64,000 bases of DNA from Ornithodoros turicata (lineage: Eukaryota; Arthropoda; Arachnida; Ixodida; Argasidae), in contig NC_088209.1 in NCBI RefSeq assembly GCF_037126465.1, positions 20,837,146-20,901,145 of the forward strand. The letters run 5' to 3'. Below the pieces are notes generated by a model, which did not search any database, was not told the origin of the DNA, and saw only the letters and a list, made by a program, of their open reading frames with translations. Positions 22,310 through 33,970 of this stretch are shown here, one piece after another. A program made the translations under genes and the position numbers. Each line of letters starts with the position of its first letter. Position 1 is the stretch's first letter.

Positions 22310-22825
22310 AAAACTCCAACCCGAGGGCCTGCTACTTACGGCCCGTTGGCCAATGAAGACATTCCCCTAGCTGACCTGCGATCCCTGATGCAGAGGCTCA
22401 CTGCGACTGCCGTGGATGATGCTGCGGTTTCTGACTACTTTGACGTTGATAAGCATGATGACGCGTGTGCGGCTATGACTGATGACGGTGTGATTGCTAC
22501 TGTTGCCTCCGATGATGTGCAGCAAGACGGTGCCGATGACGCCAGTGAGAAACAGGCTCCAACATTGACACTTTGCGTCCGCACTGACATTCTTCGAGCA
22601 GCGCAACAGCGTGGCTCAACTCTATGAAATTAGCTAAAGTTTGCAGGAATCGAGTGCCTACACTACTATGTAACAGCTGATATTGACGAGATTTATGTGT
22701 TTTAATTAAATCTTGCTCTGTAGGAGCAAGTTCGTTTCTATTCGGTCGTTTCATTTATCCGGATGCCCCAGTATCCGGACGATTTCGCCGGGAACGGCAC
22801 CATCCGGATAAACGGGGGTCGACTG
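22310..22825 (+). pseudogene. pogo/Tigger transposase C-terminus with right terminal repeat
   Basis: A plus frame at 22346-22627 reads IPLADLRSLMQRLTATA, a VSDYFDVDKHDD segment, then MTDDGVIATVASDD and an acidic DDAS stretch. This order (acidic 'vDkd ... TDe.Iv..V..d..dd') is the C-terminal tail of pogo/Tigger-type transposases of the jerky/CENP-B class. About 200 bp downstream, ATCCGGATAAACGGGGGTCG-ACTG ends at 22825 next to TA. Its reverse complement CAGTCGACCCCCGTTTATCC has the form of a Tigger terminal repeat, and related TTATCCGGAT occurs near 22755. The catalytic DDE domain and left end are missing, so this is a dead 3' fragment. Confidence 0.72.
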
Positions 22826-23400
22826 TAGTAATACGGCGAAAAGCGTCGGGTACGTGGCACCGGAGAGCAATGACAGCACCACCTAGATAAACAAAGCCTG
22901 CTTATTCATCGAAGTGACGTAACAACTAATAGTCAGCCAATCTTGATCGTGTTTTCGACGGCGGTAACCAACCACGAACAAGCTTTCAACGGCCGTAGCC
23001 ATGGGGACGAACCACCGTCGTCTGCGAGAATATGATTGAACATCCCCGCGTACTAAAGGGGAAAGCTTTGAAATAAAGCTCAAAACGGTCCCGTATCTTT
23101 CTCATGACCGATTTTCTGGAAAGCGTGTTGCACGTTTTGTCTACAGATTCATGTCTACAGGTTCCAAGTTAGCTGCAGTCATTTCCGAGTTCTTGGATTC
23201 GCAAAACGGCGAATCGCAGTAGCAGACGAATTCTGACTTTATATGTCCGCATAGCAAAGGAGGGAGAGGATGCAATAAGTAGGCCTTCTGTACCTAGGTG
23301 GCGTTGGCAGTAACGTTCCCTGGCGCCTGAGCGTCATCCGGTAGAAAACTTACTAGTGTGAATACACGGTTACTGCAGAAGTCAGGTCACGTGGCCCTGC
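22826..23400. other. No gene recognised
   Basis: The phrases GGCCGTAGCCATGGGGACGA and GTCGTCTGCGAGA (about 22990-23030) resemble phrases at 19.5 and 29.8 kb, hinting at an unresolved dispersed repeat. Confidence 0.35.
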
Positions 23401-23419
23401 ACAGCTACAGACGGACCTA

Positions 23420-23705
23420 CACGGCGGTTCGCCCTGTAAAGGTGTCGCTTCAATACGTAGAGTCAAGTACCACAGCGACCGTGTACTCTTCAATAGAATG
23501 ACGTCAAATGAACGATTCGCAGAGCGAAAAATTAAACCCTGGACGCAATATGGAGCGTGCACCCAGGACAGTGACAATTAAGAACATGTGGCCGAATGTA
23601 GCGGGGCACTTCAAACGGTCATACCACTACGATGGCTTTCCGGAATAGCAAGCTGACCTCCGTCTGGCTGACCGTTCTTTTTTTCCTTAATAAATCTCCA
23701 TATCC
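23420..23705 (+). pseudogene. LINE ORF2 extreme C-terminus and 3' tail
   Basis: One plus frame gives VKYHSDRVLFNRMTSNERFA, ERKIKPWTQYGACTQDSDN, a stop, then EHVAECSGAL. The C...D.EHV..EC spacing resembles the cysteine/histidine motif near the end of non-LTR retrotransposon ORF2. It is followed by CGGAATAGCAAGCTGACCTC, CTGGCTGACCGTTC, a T-run and TTAATAAATCTCCATATCCT, the tail shared with 11.76 and 50.0 kb. This links the poly(C)-type tail to LINE coding sequence. It is a short, stop-containing relic. Confidence 0.5.
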
Positions 23706-23800
23706 TCCGGGGGATGTGTTTAATGGAAACAACAGAAAAAAAAGAGAGGAAATGTCAACCAGGTTGATGCCGACTTAGTATTACAAAAAAAAAAAAGAAG
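23706..23800 (-). repeat. Second LINE tail, tail-to-tail with the previous one
   Basis: On minus: GTAATACTAAGTCGGCATCA, ACCTGGTTGACATTTCCTCT, TTTCCATTAAACACATCCCC. It faces the plus-strand tail across GGGGG at about 23709, so two insertions meet at their 3' ends. Confidence 0.55.
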
Positions 23801-25127
23801 AAAGAAAACGCAAAATACATATTGGAAAGAAAGAAAAAGAAAGGGTAAATAACAGAAAGAAAATCAGTCAGTGCAGCACAGGCACGACATGGCGCCAAAA
23901 AGCCCGGTCAGGAGTCAAGCGCAAGCCCCCACCCCCTTGGGAAGAACAAGAACCCCGTGAAGAACGGCACGCATAGGCTTAGTCACACATTGCTGATTAT
24001 TTCATTTGAGATTCCGTAAAGGCAAGTCATTCTTAGAAATTCTTTGCAGGGGTGCAGTGCAAGTGCACGCGTGCATTTGCGCCGCACCCCTTCAGATCAT
24101 ATTATTCTGCGCGCTAAATAATTTGATTGCTTAAAGGTGCCGGTCACGTGATAGACAAATAGCCACTTATACTTCAGAGCCAGACACTCTGAATAAACCT
24201 GACGGGTACAATTTTTATTTGCTTTCATTTGTGACGCGTTCGCTGAAACTGTGTCAAGCTAGTAGGTCTTTCACGTCTTCAATATGACATCACCAGAGCC
24301 TGATAAGTCCAAACTCTGACAAACAGAAGTCGTTTCATGCGAGAACGGATTTGCGAGCAATATGCGAGGAACACCTATTGGGATAGTGCAAATATTTTCT
24401 CCGTCGAAACACTCGGTAGCTTTTCCTTCGCTTCTTTCGCACATCGAATGTTGTGCTACAGCCGACGCCTGTTGGGCTTAACGGACATAATCCAGCTATC
24501 AGTTCAGCGCAAGCGACAAGCTTACGCCTTGTCTACGGAGCGGGTACGATTGAAAATAAGACGTTGCAGATCAACAATAACTTGGGCGAATACGACGGCA
24601 TGCATGCTGTCTTCCCGGCAAGTAGGCCGTAAACTTCGCATAGGAGAATAACATTGTCATGAGGATACATATCACGGAATGGAATAGAAAATAAATAATT
24701 TGTTGTAGTTGTACTCTTTCAGAAGGCTCCCGGCATGCATTTGCAGGACCGCGGCGTGGCAAATATGAGCTTAATGTGCCGCTACGAACGCTAGAGTTGA
24801 GAATATCACTTTTAGTTTGTAATGCATTGCCATTACTCATTACAGGTTTAGATTATTTCTCATGCTTAATATTGCATTACGAATGCCATTACCCTCATCA
24901 AGTGATGGCATTACCTACGCACTGCGCGTTCCCAAAAGTCCCTAGCAGAGTGGTCCATGGGATTTTGCAGTGCATATTCCAAAGGGATGCGTTTGTCGTT
25001 CACTTTATTACACACTACCGGTGATAATAAGATAATTATAGAATTTGTGCAAAATCGCTATGTACAGATGATTTTGCCAAGAGATGAAAGCAGAATCCAT
25101 AATCTAACTGGGTAATCGTAGATAACG
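23801..25127. other. No gene recognised; hairpin at 24049-24093
   Basis: AGGGGTGCAGTGCAAGTGCA CG pairs imperfectly (about 18 of 22) with the sequence ending CGCACCCCT near 24093. The frames 24337-24651 (plus) and 24571-24840 (minus) overlap and show no family. Confidence 0.4.
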
Positions 25128-25225
25128 CTAACACTGTCCTCCTCTCCTTCCTGCTGTCCTCTCTCCATCTGTCCACGCTGCACGGCGCTCATAGCCACAG
25201 TTGCTTCGCGGTGCTAACACGAAAT
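25128..25225 (+). mobile_element. SINE type I, 3' end only
   Basis: CTCCTTCCTGCTGTCCTCTC, TCCATCTGTCCACG, CGCTCATAGCCACAGTTGCT and TCGCGGTGCTAACACG match the 3' domain of the 37.0-kb copy. The head and core are missing. Confidence 0.75.
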
Positions 25226-26389
25226 TCAACAATAACGTTAATTGTAGCTTAGAAGAAAGTTTGCGTTCGAAGAGTCCACTTGAGACTCTGTCCTCCCTCT
25301 TGGTGACCTGGTCTGTGGCAAAGGCGGCTGAGAAGAACCAGGTCGCAAGGACATCTCCACCAGCGGAGAGCGTCCGTACGTTGACAGTATAGGGCATGCG
25401 AGATTATGTCGGACGCCAGGACGCCAAACGGGGAAGAAGATACGCATGTTTTGTTAAGGCGAACAAACAACAACAACGTTATTGTAATGATGATAATTGG
25501 CAAATATACTTCGCCCCAATGGCTTGGCCAGCGGGTTCAACGCTGCTCCACCCCCTTTAGCCGTAGCTTCGGTAGTGCGTTTGTTTACGCTGTTGCTTCG
25601 TCCCTTCTTTATGATGTGTGCATATCGTTTTGCAAAAGCAACAACAACAACTAGAGATAATGATGCACTAGGACTTAAAACACATACATTTTCAGCTCAT
25701 GCTCACCGGGGCTTCACTGCTGTAGGCAAGAGGAAAATCGAAGCCTCGAAATACCGGTCCACGCCAACGCACATGGATTTCGCGCACCATGTAAAGTCGG
25801 CGAAACCAGCAGAGCTAGGTCGCAGTATGAAATCATCAATGAAACCAGATGCGCGCACCAATGGCCTCGTAATTGCAGTAGATTGTTCTGGATGATCCGT
25901 TGCAGGGTTCATCTCATTTGTGACTCTGGAAGCAGTTACGGCTAGTGGTCATGACGGCTGAACTTGAACCGTTATTGTCGCAAGCCGTTGTAAACGTTTG
26001 GTGCCTTCTCCGTCCGCTCGGTGGGGTGTGCCCCGAGAGTATGCTTCACCCGTAATGTGTGAGTCATATCTTGTGACTTTATATTCTGTCTTAGCACTTG
26101 CTGATATATTCCCAAGAGCGCAAATGCCAATATACGTATAAACGCCGGCGTCTTTATCACATATTTGGGAGTGGTCAGAAATGTTCGAGGCCTTGTACGC
26201 CGATTGACGTATTTTACAGCGAATATATCGGATAACACGATAAAACTAGTGATTTAGGCCGAAAGAAGGAACAAAACGACGCACAGAAACAGCAATATTG
26301 CCTAGAGTGACAACGTACTTTTTAAAGTAAGGACAGCCACTGGAGCCAGTGGAGGACAGCTCAACTGTTGTGCTTATACGTAGATAACT
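25226..26389. other. No supported gene; two (AAC)n tracts
   Basis: (CAA)n/(AAC)n occur at about 25466-25480 and 25637-25652. The 132-codon plus frame 25497-25895 has no motif I recognise. Confidence 0.35.
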
Positions 26390-26525
26390 TTAACTCAGCG
26401 TTTCAAAGCGTCGAGGTTAGTCTAGTTTCCCTTTCCTTTATTAATAACGCGTCCTGGAGTAGCCAGTCCCGAGTGGCTCGAGACTACCATCTCCATTTTT
26501 TTCTTTTAAAATCAATCAATCAACT
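26390..26525 (+). repeat. LINE 3' UTR/tail with (AATC)n
   Basis: TTTAACTCAGCGTTTCAAAG, CGTCGAGGTTAGTCTAGTTT, CCTTTATTAATAACGCGTCC, TGGAGTAGCCAGTCCCGAGT, GGCTCGAGACTACCATCTCC and a T-run with AATCAATCAATC are nearly identical to the minus-strand sequence at 36.43-36.62 kb. Confidence 0.75.
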
Positions 26526-26641
26526 TTAACTTCATTCTCATATCTCACATGTAATGCTTCGCGTGTAATGGGGTAGTGCTCTACTCTCCAGCTTTGAATC
26601 ACCCTAAATAATTGCCACTATTTATTTGTTGTTCTTGTTTT

Positions 26642-26877
26642 TCTTAAAAAGGAACTTCACAGCATAGCACGCTCCTCGCCAACCATCATCTCGAATGATA
26701 GCGTTATCTGCCCTGATTTGTTGAAAACGGGAGCCGTTTGCCTTTTTTGTGACTCTGTTCACATAATTGTCTCAAAAAAGGCGTATATCATATCAATACG
26801 AAATTATAACGATATCATTCCTGGTGATGCTTGGCTGGGAGCGTGCTATGCAGTGAAGTTCATTGATAAGAGTGGTG
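26642..26877. mobile_element. Palindromic MITE A, degenerate full-length
   Basis: CTTAAAAAGGAACTTCACAG to GAAGTTCATTGATAAGAGTG. The two halves pair, but the right inner arm has diverged (ATATCATATCAATACG replaces the usual CGCCTCCCGTT). The TA duplication is lost. Confidence 0.8.
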
Positions 26878-28548
26878 GATTAGTCGTTGAAGATGCGTAA
26901 GGCCACTTTTGAGGTTTCTAATAACGTGTGACAAGGACCTGAACAACATGAACTGCGTTCGGCTGGTACGCTATCCAATCCAATCCATGCTATTGTTTAG
27001 GGACCGATATATCGTGTGGCATACCCCGGTGGTATTGCTCAGCATGAATCTCCTCTACAGATAAATACCGACTATATACCTTCCCCCTTTCGTAAGCCTT
27101 CCTTGCGACACCTCACGACATTTCTACACGGGCGCACCTATTGCATGAATTAGCGCAGACTTGCCTCGATGCAGCAGTCTCTGGACTATGGGCTGAGCAA
27201 GCTTTCTGGTGAAGATAGCCACAGTGAGGTAGACAAACGCGCTGTGTTTTTTGCACTTTCTTTACAAGCGACCGAATAAGATGGCAGCAGTAGAGAAAAG
27301 AAAGGAAAACGTTGGAATCGATTCCGACACCGTGTATAGCGTTAGCAAAAAGGTAACAGGAAACGCCTCCGTCTTTCTTCTTGTGCACATAAATGAAAGA
27401 GACATGCACGAATAATATTCCGTATAGGGACCGTGCAGTATAAAGTTTCGGAGCGGAGAAAGAAGGCGCCAAGCGGTCATGTAGCTTCCGCGAACGAATC
27501 TTTAAGAAAGTGCAGTGGCCGTGTCTTGTTAGGAAGAGCCGTCCACATCTTGTTTGCTTCTATTTGCTTTTAACCTGAACGGATGTGAAGTCGGCAGTGA
27601 GGAAAAGGCGACGCAGGGAGCGATTCTCCCACTTGTGGCGCTGTCGCCACAGTGTTCGGCGCGCCGCCTGGAGGAGCGCACATCCCCTATAGAGTTGCAA
27701 ACACAAATGTGTAACAAATGTACCAGTTGCTTGCACTGACACTGAACAATTACGCGTATCCCATTACTGTTGACTGCCTAATACCGACTTATAGAAAAAT
27801 TATTAGGACCATTTCCGTGCTAAGTCTTATAGGATGTACCTGTCGCAGCTTGTTTTGCTTTATCTTGTCAGTGAAACAGCAGTCGATTGTACTTTCATGT
27901 CATCACGTGGTTCTTCATATTATGCAGTCCTTACATTAGGCATGCGACAGTTCCACACGTGGGATGCCGTGTTTCTTCTTAACGTAACGGCCACCTTAAA
28001 TTCTTTCTCAAAACACCGCTGTCCCCAACCGGCTGTCCGGTAACCACTCGTCTGGATTTATGAGCATGGAAATTGGGTTCTGCGACCAGGCAGTCCAAGA
28101 ATTAGCATGCTAGTGCTCGAATAAGACTCCTGACTGGACTTACAATGTGTGGGGAACAAATACATTTTCTATCTGCAGCCGCATCAAGGCTACGTGTGCG
28201 CACCGAGCTATTTTTCTTCTTACACCTAACCCAATCTAGCTTATGTTATTGTTAAACGGAAACTTAAATGCAGGGAGAGAGAGAGAGAAAAAAAACGAGA
28301 AATGATTGACCTGAAGTTTACCTTCGAAGATGTTCCGACGTAACACTGGAATTCCATTTATTTCTGTCATTATTGTGATTATAACCGAACATATTCCTTG
28401 TTACATTACATAGGTGCGTCAGAAGTGTTATCGTGCAGATGTACAGGTGCGTTTAAAAGCAATCAACGGACTGTATAGGGCGTGCTGGTACATGCTCATG
28501 TACCAGCTGCTGGTAAATGGCGCTGCCGCAATAGACGAGGACAAGGGT
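26878..28548. other. No gene recognised
   Basis: The minus frame 27113-27472 (119 codons) and others lack motifs. A short stem CACTTGTGGCG..CGCCACAGTG lies near 27630. A GAGA tract lies near 28275. Confidence 0.35.
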
Positions 28549-28847
28549 TACGCTGTTAAAAATGAACTTCACCGAATAGCACGCTCCTAGCCAACCATCA
28601 TCTCGAATGATAGCGTTATCTGCCCTGATTTGTTGAAAGCGGGAGGCGTACGCCCTTTTTGTGACACTTATGCTGTTCATAATTGTCAATAGCTGTTGTC
28701 TTTTGTGTGACAATTATGAACAGCATAATTGTCACAAAAAAGGCGTACCCCTCCCGTTTTCAACAAATCAGGGCAGATAACGATATTATTCGAGATAATG
28801 GTTGGCTAGGGGCGTGCCATGCGGTGAAGTTGTTTTTTAAGAGTGTA
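28549..28847. mobile_element. Palindromic MITE A with extended centre
   Basis: TA-flanked (28549-28550, 28846-28847). The arms follow the GCGTACGC subfamily. Unlike other copies, the centre keeps TTATGCTGTTCATAATTGTC on both sides of a ~20-base unique spacer (ATAGCTGTTGTCTTTTGTG), so the central stem is duplicated rather than collapsed. 299 bp in total. Confidence 0.88.
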
Positions 28848-29911
28848 AGACGAAGTAGACAGGACACATGCAGGCTTTTAAAAGCATCAGTCAACATGGA
28901 AACCTCCCGAAGCTTGTCCCAAGCAAAGGACCCTGTGGATGACGTGGCAGCCCGCGATCCCGTTCCTTCCACGCACGCCTTCCAAATCGGAATGTCGATG
29001 GGGACGCTTACAAAGCCTAGCACGTATTCTTCGATAACAGAGAACCGGCCACGCTACGGGTCGAGCACCCCCCCCCCCCACACGGTCCGTACTTCCCCTC
29101 AGTCTACCAAAATCTTCATTGAACGGAGGATCAGGCTGTAGCTCGTCGTCTGCAAAGAAATGTGAGGGATTGATGGCGCCAGTGCCAACACCGCAAATCC
29201 AGACCGCGTAGACGACGTCACGTAACAATTAAAGGAGCACGGGAAGCGCTTTAGTCACGACCGTTTATTCAAACCAAGCCGTTAACCTGACTGCTAAAAC
29301 GCACCATTAGAAGTGATTCATTCGACAGCTGCATGCGTATCGCGGAATTCGATTTTGAAAATCGCGACCGCGCGCAACGGTGGCAATGCCCGCAACTAGG
29401 CGCCAGAGTCGTTTTGACGTCATCGCAGTGCAACCCGCTAGCTGGTTTGCTTGCTTGGAGAAGTGTCGTCTGCAACACAGAGAGAGAACTGGGAGTAGAA
29501 ACGAAAAAGAAAAGAAAAGGAAAATGCGAAAAGCGCCGGCCCCGATTGGAGCGCGGTCTCTCTTGTAACCCTGATGACATCACAATACTCCTCCTCCTCC
29601 TCCTCCTCGTTTCGGCCTGCAGATGAGTCGAGCGGGAACGCGCGCGTCGATGTTCGGGGGTGCTTTATTCCAAGAAAAACACTGCGTACAGAGAAATGTT
29701 TTTGTGTTAGTTGTCACGTCATGTTACATCCTTTAGTAATTGGCCAGAAACAGACAATCTTTTGGATGGCTGCCCGCAATCACGACTGCGTCTCGGCGGC
29801 CGTAGCTATGGAGACCAGCCGCCATGAGCCGCATGGGCAGCCGGTTGTAGCCACTGCTTGAGATCGTCTGCAACGATTGGCCGAGTCCCGACTTTATATG
29901 TCACGTAGCGA
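28848..29911. other. No supported gene; CpG-rich patch at 29.33-29.65 kb
   Basis: It contains a C-run at about 29070, TGACGTCA near 29417 and (CTC)n at about 29590-29608. The frame 28683-29141 begins inside MITE A and is not a gene. Confidence 0.35.
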
Positions 29912-30125
29912 GGGAGGGTACCCGGTTCGAATCTAGGTGCCGGCTGTGCTGTGTCGGTTTCTCCCTGGTTTTTCCTCAGACGCTGTCAGACATATGCCGG
30001 CACAGTTCCTTTAGAGGTCGGCCCAGGACGCACATTCCCCCAGAGCTTAGTCGTGACGTTGCCCACATCTGTGAGGCCCGACAACGGCGAGGTCCTTCAG
30101 CAGTACGACCGCCACCTAGTGTGGG
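29912..30125 (+). mobile_element. SINE type II, 5'-truncated
   Basis: GGTTCGAATCTAGGTGCCGG (B box with one change), GGCTGTGCTGTGTCGGTTTC, CATATGCCGGCACAGTTCCT, GGTCGGCCCAGGACGCACAT, TCCCCCAGAGCTTAGTCGTG and GAGGCCCGACAACGGCGAGG. It is the more diverged member of the family at 7036 and 45243. Confidence 0.8.
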
Positions 30126-31455
30126 AGGAAGACGGGGCATATTAATTACGCGCAGGCTACGCTGGGTGGCATTGCGTGTGCTCGATTGTTGTCTGCATGG
30201 ACAAGCGGAGGACCTTTACGTCTGCGGACGGGACTGCTCCTCTGTGAATAATGAATATAAAATATGATTAAATTATTTTATGATATATATATATATAAAG
30301 AAATTTATTTATTGCACTGAATAATGTAGAGTGCAATTCAGCCAATCCTCTACGATAGACATTAGGACGTACACCCTATCACCTCTGCTTTTGAGGCAAA
30401 GAGACGCACGCGAAGGTGAAACGTCCGTGATTGGCTATTCAACGCCTGAGAACAACAATACTGAGGACGCTTTGCTCTTTACACGCTTTACTTTACACGT
30501 TTGAATATGAGTCTTTCAGACTTACTCAAATGGACATGGTAGAACTTCGAAACTTCGGACAAAGCTCTTCTAGAGGTTTAGGTATCGTTGCAATAACATG
30601 TCCACGTTTTTCATTGGCCAGATTTTTGTAAATTGAGGGTTGCTCCGGTTCTCATAAATGCTTGCAAAAAAAAAAAAAATCTTGTAACGCCACCGTTATT
30701 TTACAAGTCCCATGCGGGTCTCTCATAGCTTCCCTGAAAATTGCTGGTTACATAACGTCTGCTACCGTTTCGAGAATTTCCCTCATAAGATAAATTTGCA
30801 GCGTTCCGTAACCTAACTTAGGGCTCTGTGGTGGGACCAAGGAACGCCATCAATTTCTGGTCTCACCCGTCCAACTAACGAGAACTGCGCCAACGAAAGT
30901 ATCCGTCCCTACTTCCTATACTCTCCAGGATCAATATTGTCGCCTCAGGAGAGAATGGCTATTCCACTAATGAGACTGTGCAAAGAACCTTTGCAGTTTG
31001 GGTCAAACGGTGCACATTTATGGCTATTTCAATGCGAGGCTCACAGGGATAGGCATATAGTGGGTGTGTAAATCCAGAACACCATTACCGCGAGCCAGTT
31101 TATTCGCTTTGGTGACATGCCCCAGGAAAGTTTTGGCGATTAAGCAACATGCTGGAGAATAGTGAGGGGAACTTGTGTTTAACGCACGTTGTTTTTAAAC
31201 GACACCAAAACAGCAGCGTTGCTTTGAGACGCACGATGGAACTTTACGCATAAATTCATGTAAGCGCCAGTGTCGTCATGCTCTTGTTTCTGAACACAGA
31301 TGTACAGCTTAGGACAAAACTTTACGGAACACGACACTGCCCTATTTCTTCAACGGAGTGGGCCCCTGCTAGTCATTAGGAAGATAAAGAATAAGAAACA
31401 AGAGACTGTCTACTCTATTCATCCCTCAGTATACGTGTCCGCTTCTTTTTTTAGC
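30126..31455. other. No gene recognised
   Basis: It contains an (AT)n tract at about 30282-30296; no coding family or repeat was identified. Confidence 0.4.
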
Positions 31456-31698
31456 TATCACTGTTAAAACAGAACTTCACCACATAACACGCTCCTAGCC
31501 AACCATAATTCCGAATGATATCATTCTGTGTCCTGATTTGTTCAAAACAGGGGGGAGGCGCCTATCTGGGACAAGCATAATGTGTCTCAGATAGGCGCCT
31601 CCTCTTATTTTCAACAAATCAAGGCACACAATGATATCATTCGGAATGATGGTTGGCTGGGAGCATACTATGTGGTGAAGTTCTGTTTTATCAGTGTA
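31456..31698. mobile_element. Palindromic MITE A, 'GGCGCCTATCTGGGAC' subfamily
   Basis: TCACTGTTAAAACAGAACTT at the left and GTTCTGTTTTATCAGTGTA at the right; the arms pair to a centre near 31570-31585 (GGGACAAGCATAATGTGTCTC). It groups with 10976-11227 by internal sequence. Confidence 0.87.
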
Positions 31699-32394
31699 GG
31701 GTGTCGCTCCAATGGGGAAACACGACAACTGGTGTTCCGTAAACGTTTGGCCCCAAGCGGCACTTCTGAATGGCCAAATAAATTACGCGTGTTATCATGT
31801 TTCGGCGGGATACTCACCTAGGCAAATTTGCGCAAAAATTGTGCTCGGATCCTATGCTTAAAGGCGTCGGGTGCACTTTTATGCATGTCGTTCGTTGCAT
31901 CATGGACGCATTGTACCGCATGCAAAACTACCGAGGAAAAAAGAATTGTTCTTCTACGTGTCGTACATGGCAAGGTACAAGCCCTCAAACACACTCCCGA
32001 GCGAAACGCAGACGTCACAGAGCTCAGGGCTACGCCCATTCCCATTGGCAGCCGTAAGCACGTGACTTTCCGTGCGCTTCCTCACTGGCGGCGAGGACTG
32101 TGATGTCAGAGTCCCGTCTTTCGGTATTCGCGGTTCCCATTATTTCCGCTACTATTACACTCTTTTCTGTGAAACTTTCAATGCAGGGTAACATTCGTAT
32201 AAAGAACCGTGTTTTATGTTTATCTGTAATAACCTGGGATTACCTGTCGCGACCCCTTTTAAGAAAGAGTTTTGCAACTGCTTTAAAGTGGCTATGAACT
32301 CTACCACGTTGGCCCGCAGACTGTGTCGGCTTCAAATGGCGGTTTTATCTTGTTGGCTGTGACACCTTTTGTAGAGAGGAATCTGATAGGTCCG
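31699..32394. other. No gene recognised
   Basis: Frames of up to 91 codons overlap in all phases near 31.8-32.1 kb; no family signal. Confidence 0.35.
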
Positions 32395-32633
32395 TCTCTT
32401 CACCACGTACAACACGCTGCTAGCCAACCATCATCCCCGGCGACAACGTTCTCGCTCCTGATTTGTTGATAACGGGAGGCGGAGCTTATTATGTAACCAT
32501 TATGTTCGCGGTTATTGCTGAAAAAATAGGCTCCGCCTCCCATTTTCAACAAATCAGGGCCGAGAACGTTGTTATTCGCGATGAGGGTTGGCTAGGAGTG
32601 TGCTACGTGGTGAATTTCATTTTTAACAGTGCA
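32395..32633. mobile_element. Palindromic MITE A, 'CGTTCTCGC' subfamily
   Basis: CTTCACCACGTACAACACGC, TAGCCAACCATCATCCC, ACAACGTTCTCGCTCCTGAT and the inverted half ending TTTCATTTTTAACAGTGCA. The left terminal bases are lost. The centre (AACCATTATGTTCGCGGTTA) differs from the other copies. Confidence 0.85.
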
Positions 32634-33112
32634 GAGCAGAACGTTATGTGTACCTCCGCGTTGGCGTCTGGTTGGGTGCTGCAATTCTCCAAATGACGTA
32701 ACAATGAATAGAGGTACCCGGATGGCGGTACGTCTACTCGCCCGTATCTGAAAAAAGTGCGTTTTTGTATTAACGATGCACATGTTATGAAGGAGAAGTA
32801 TTTAACAATAAATACTAAACAGAGTTAAGCGTAGAAGAACAATTTTACACCTCTTACATCCGTAACTAAATACCTGAAGACAGGAGTTTTTACCTCCTTT
32901 AAGAATCTGCAGCACCCCTAAATTTTGTTATTCCTCCTGTGAATATACTATCAAAACTGTGTTTTTGTGTGTGTGTGTGTGTGTGCTACAGTGTGTTTTT
33001 CGCAGACCATTTATTGAGATATAAGAATTCCACCGTAGTAGGATTCACGAAAATCCTTTCTTACGGTGGAAGCCATTTGGGCCTTTCTTACGTTACGCCT
33101 CTTACAATAGTA
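32634..33112. other. No gene; (TG)n at about 32966-32985
   Basis: A short GT microsatellite and AT-rich sequence. Confidence 0.45.
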
Positions 33113-33695
33113 GTGAATTTTAGTATATCGTACGATGTCGCCTTTGCGTACGTAACGGATAGCGTGGTGGTTCTGCGCAATGCCCAAAGCTCTGTTTATG
33201 CGTTGCGCGTGCGCAGAATTATCAATGCCATCCCTTGCGTACGAAAAGTCGATACCGTACGATATACTAAAATTCAGTAATGTATTGCGCGTGCGCAGAA
33301 CCACCAACGCTATCCCTTATGTACGCAAGGGCGATACCGTACGATATACTAAAATTCAGTAATGTATTGCGCGTGCGCAGAACCACCAACGCTATCCCTT
33401 ATGTACGCAAGGGCGATACCGTACGATATACTAAAATTCAGTAATGTATTGCGCGTGCGCAGAACCACCAACGCTATCCCTTATGTACGCAAGGGCGATA
33501 CTGTACGATATACTAAAATTCAGTAATGTATTGCGCGTGCGCAGAACCACCAACGCTATCCCTTATGTACGCAAAGGCGATCCCGTACGATATACTAAAA
33601 CTCACTAATGTCTAGCGCATGCGCAGAACCACCAACGCTATCCCTTGCGTACGCAAAGACGATAGAGTACGATTAAACTAAAACTCACTACAACC
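33113..33695. repeat. 82-bp tandem array preceded by one inverted unit
   Basis: Units TAATGTATTGCGCGTGCGCA + GAACCACCAACGCTATCCCT + TATGTACGCAAGGGCGATAC + CGTACGATATACTAAAATTC + AG begin at 33278, 33360, 33442, 33524 and 33606, with a partial first unit from about 33200; the inner ones are almost identical. A single inverted unit (GAATTTTAGTATATCGTACG ... GGTGGTTCTGCGCA) precedes them at 33117-33180, so the array can fold back. Five units carry TGCGCGTGCGCA, whose complement fits the published NRF-1 consensus YGCGCAYGCGCR. Confidence 0.9.
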
Positions 33696-33882
33696 TCTTA
33701 CGTGTTTTTACGGTAGGCATCAAGTCTGGAGTCTTCTGCGGGTCTTCCTTTGCTGGAATGCAAACGAACTTCAAGCGCTACTACGTCGAGCCAACTATGA
33801 GGTAACCATACGCATGAATGCTTCACACCACAGACGCGGTAGCATGTAATCGCGAGAACCGAGTATACCAATGATGCAAATC

Positions 33883-33970
33883 AGTGATTTAGCGAGACAC
33901 CCCCTAGACCCCCTAACACCCCCCAAATGTTCAATGAGACCCCCCTAACTTTTTCACCTGTGTACTCCCT
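33883..33970 (+). repeat. Dispersed repeat R, copy 1
   Basis: AATCAGTGATTTA, ACACCCCCTAGACCCCCTAA, CAAATGTTC, GACCCCCCTAACTTTTTCAC, CTGTGTAC matches 44773-44868 on the opposite strand. The nature of the element is unknown. Confidence 0.7.

Noticed and set aside
25497..25895. 132-codon plus frame
   Set aside because: No recognised domain, next to (AAC)n tracts, and no supporting splice or codon evidence that I can judge by eye.
28683..29141. 152-codon plus frame as a gene
   Set aside because: It starts inside palindromic MITE A; the rest has no family signal.
33278..33695. CRISPR array
   Set aside because: Units are head-to-tail 82-bp repeats without unique spacers, in eukaryotic DNA.
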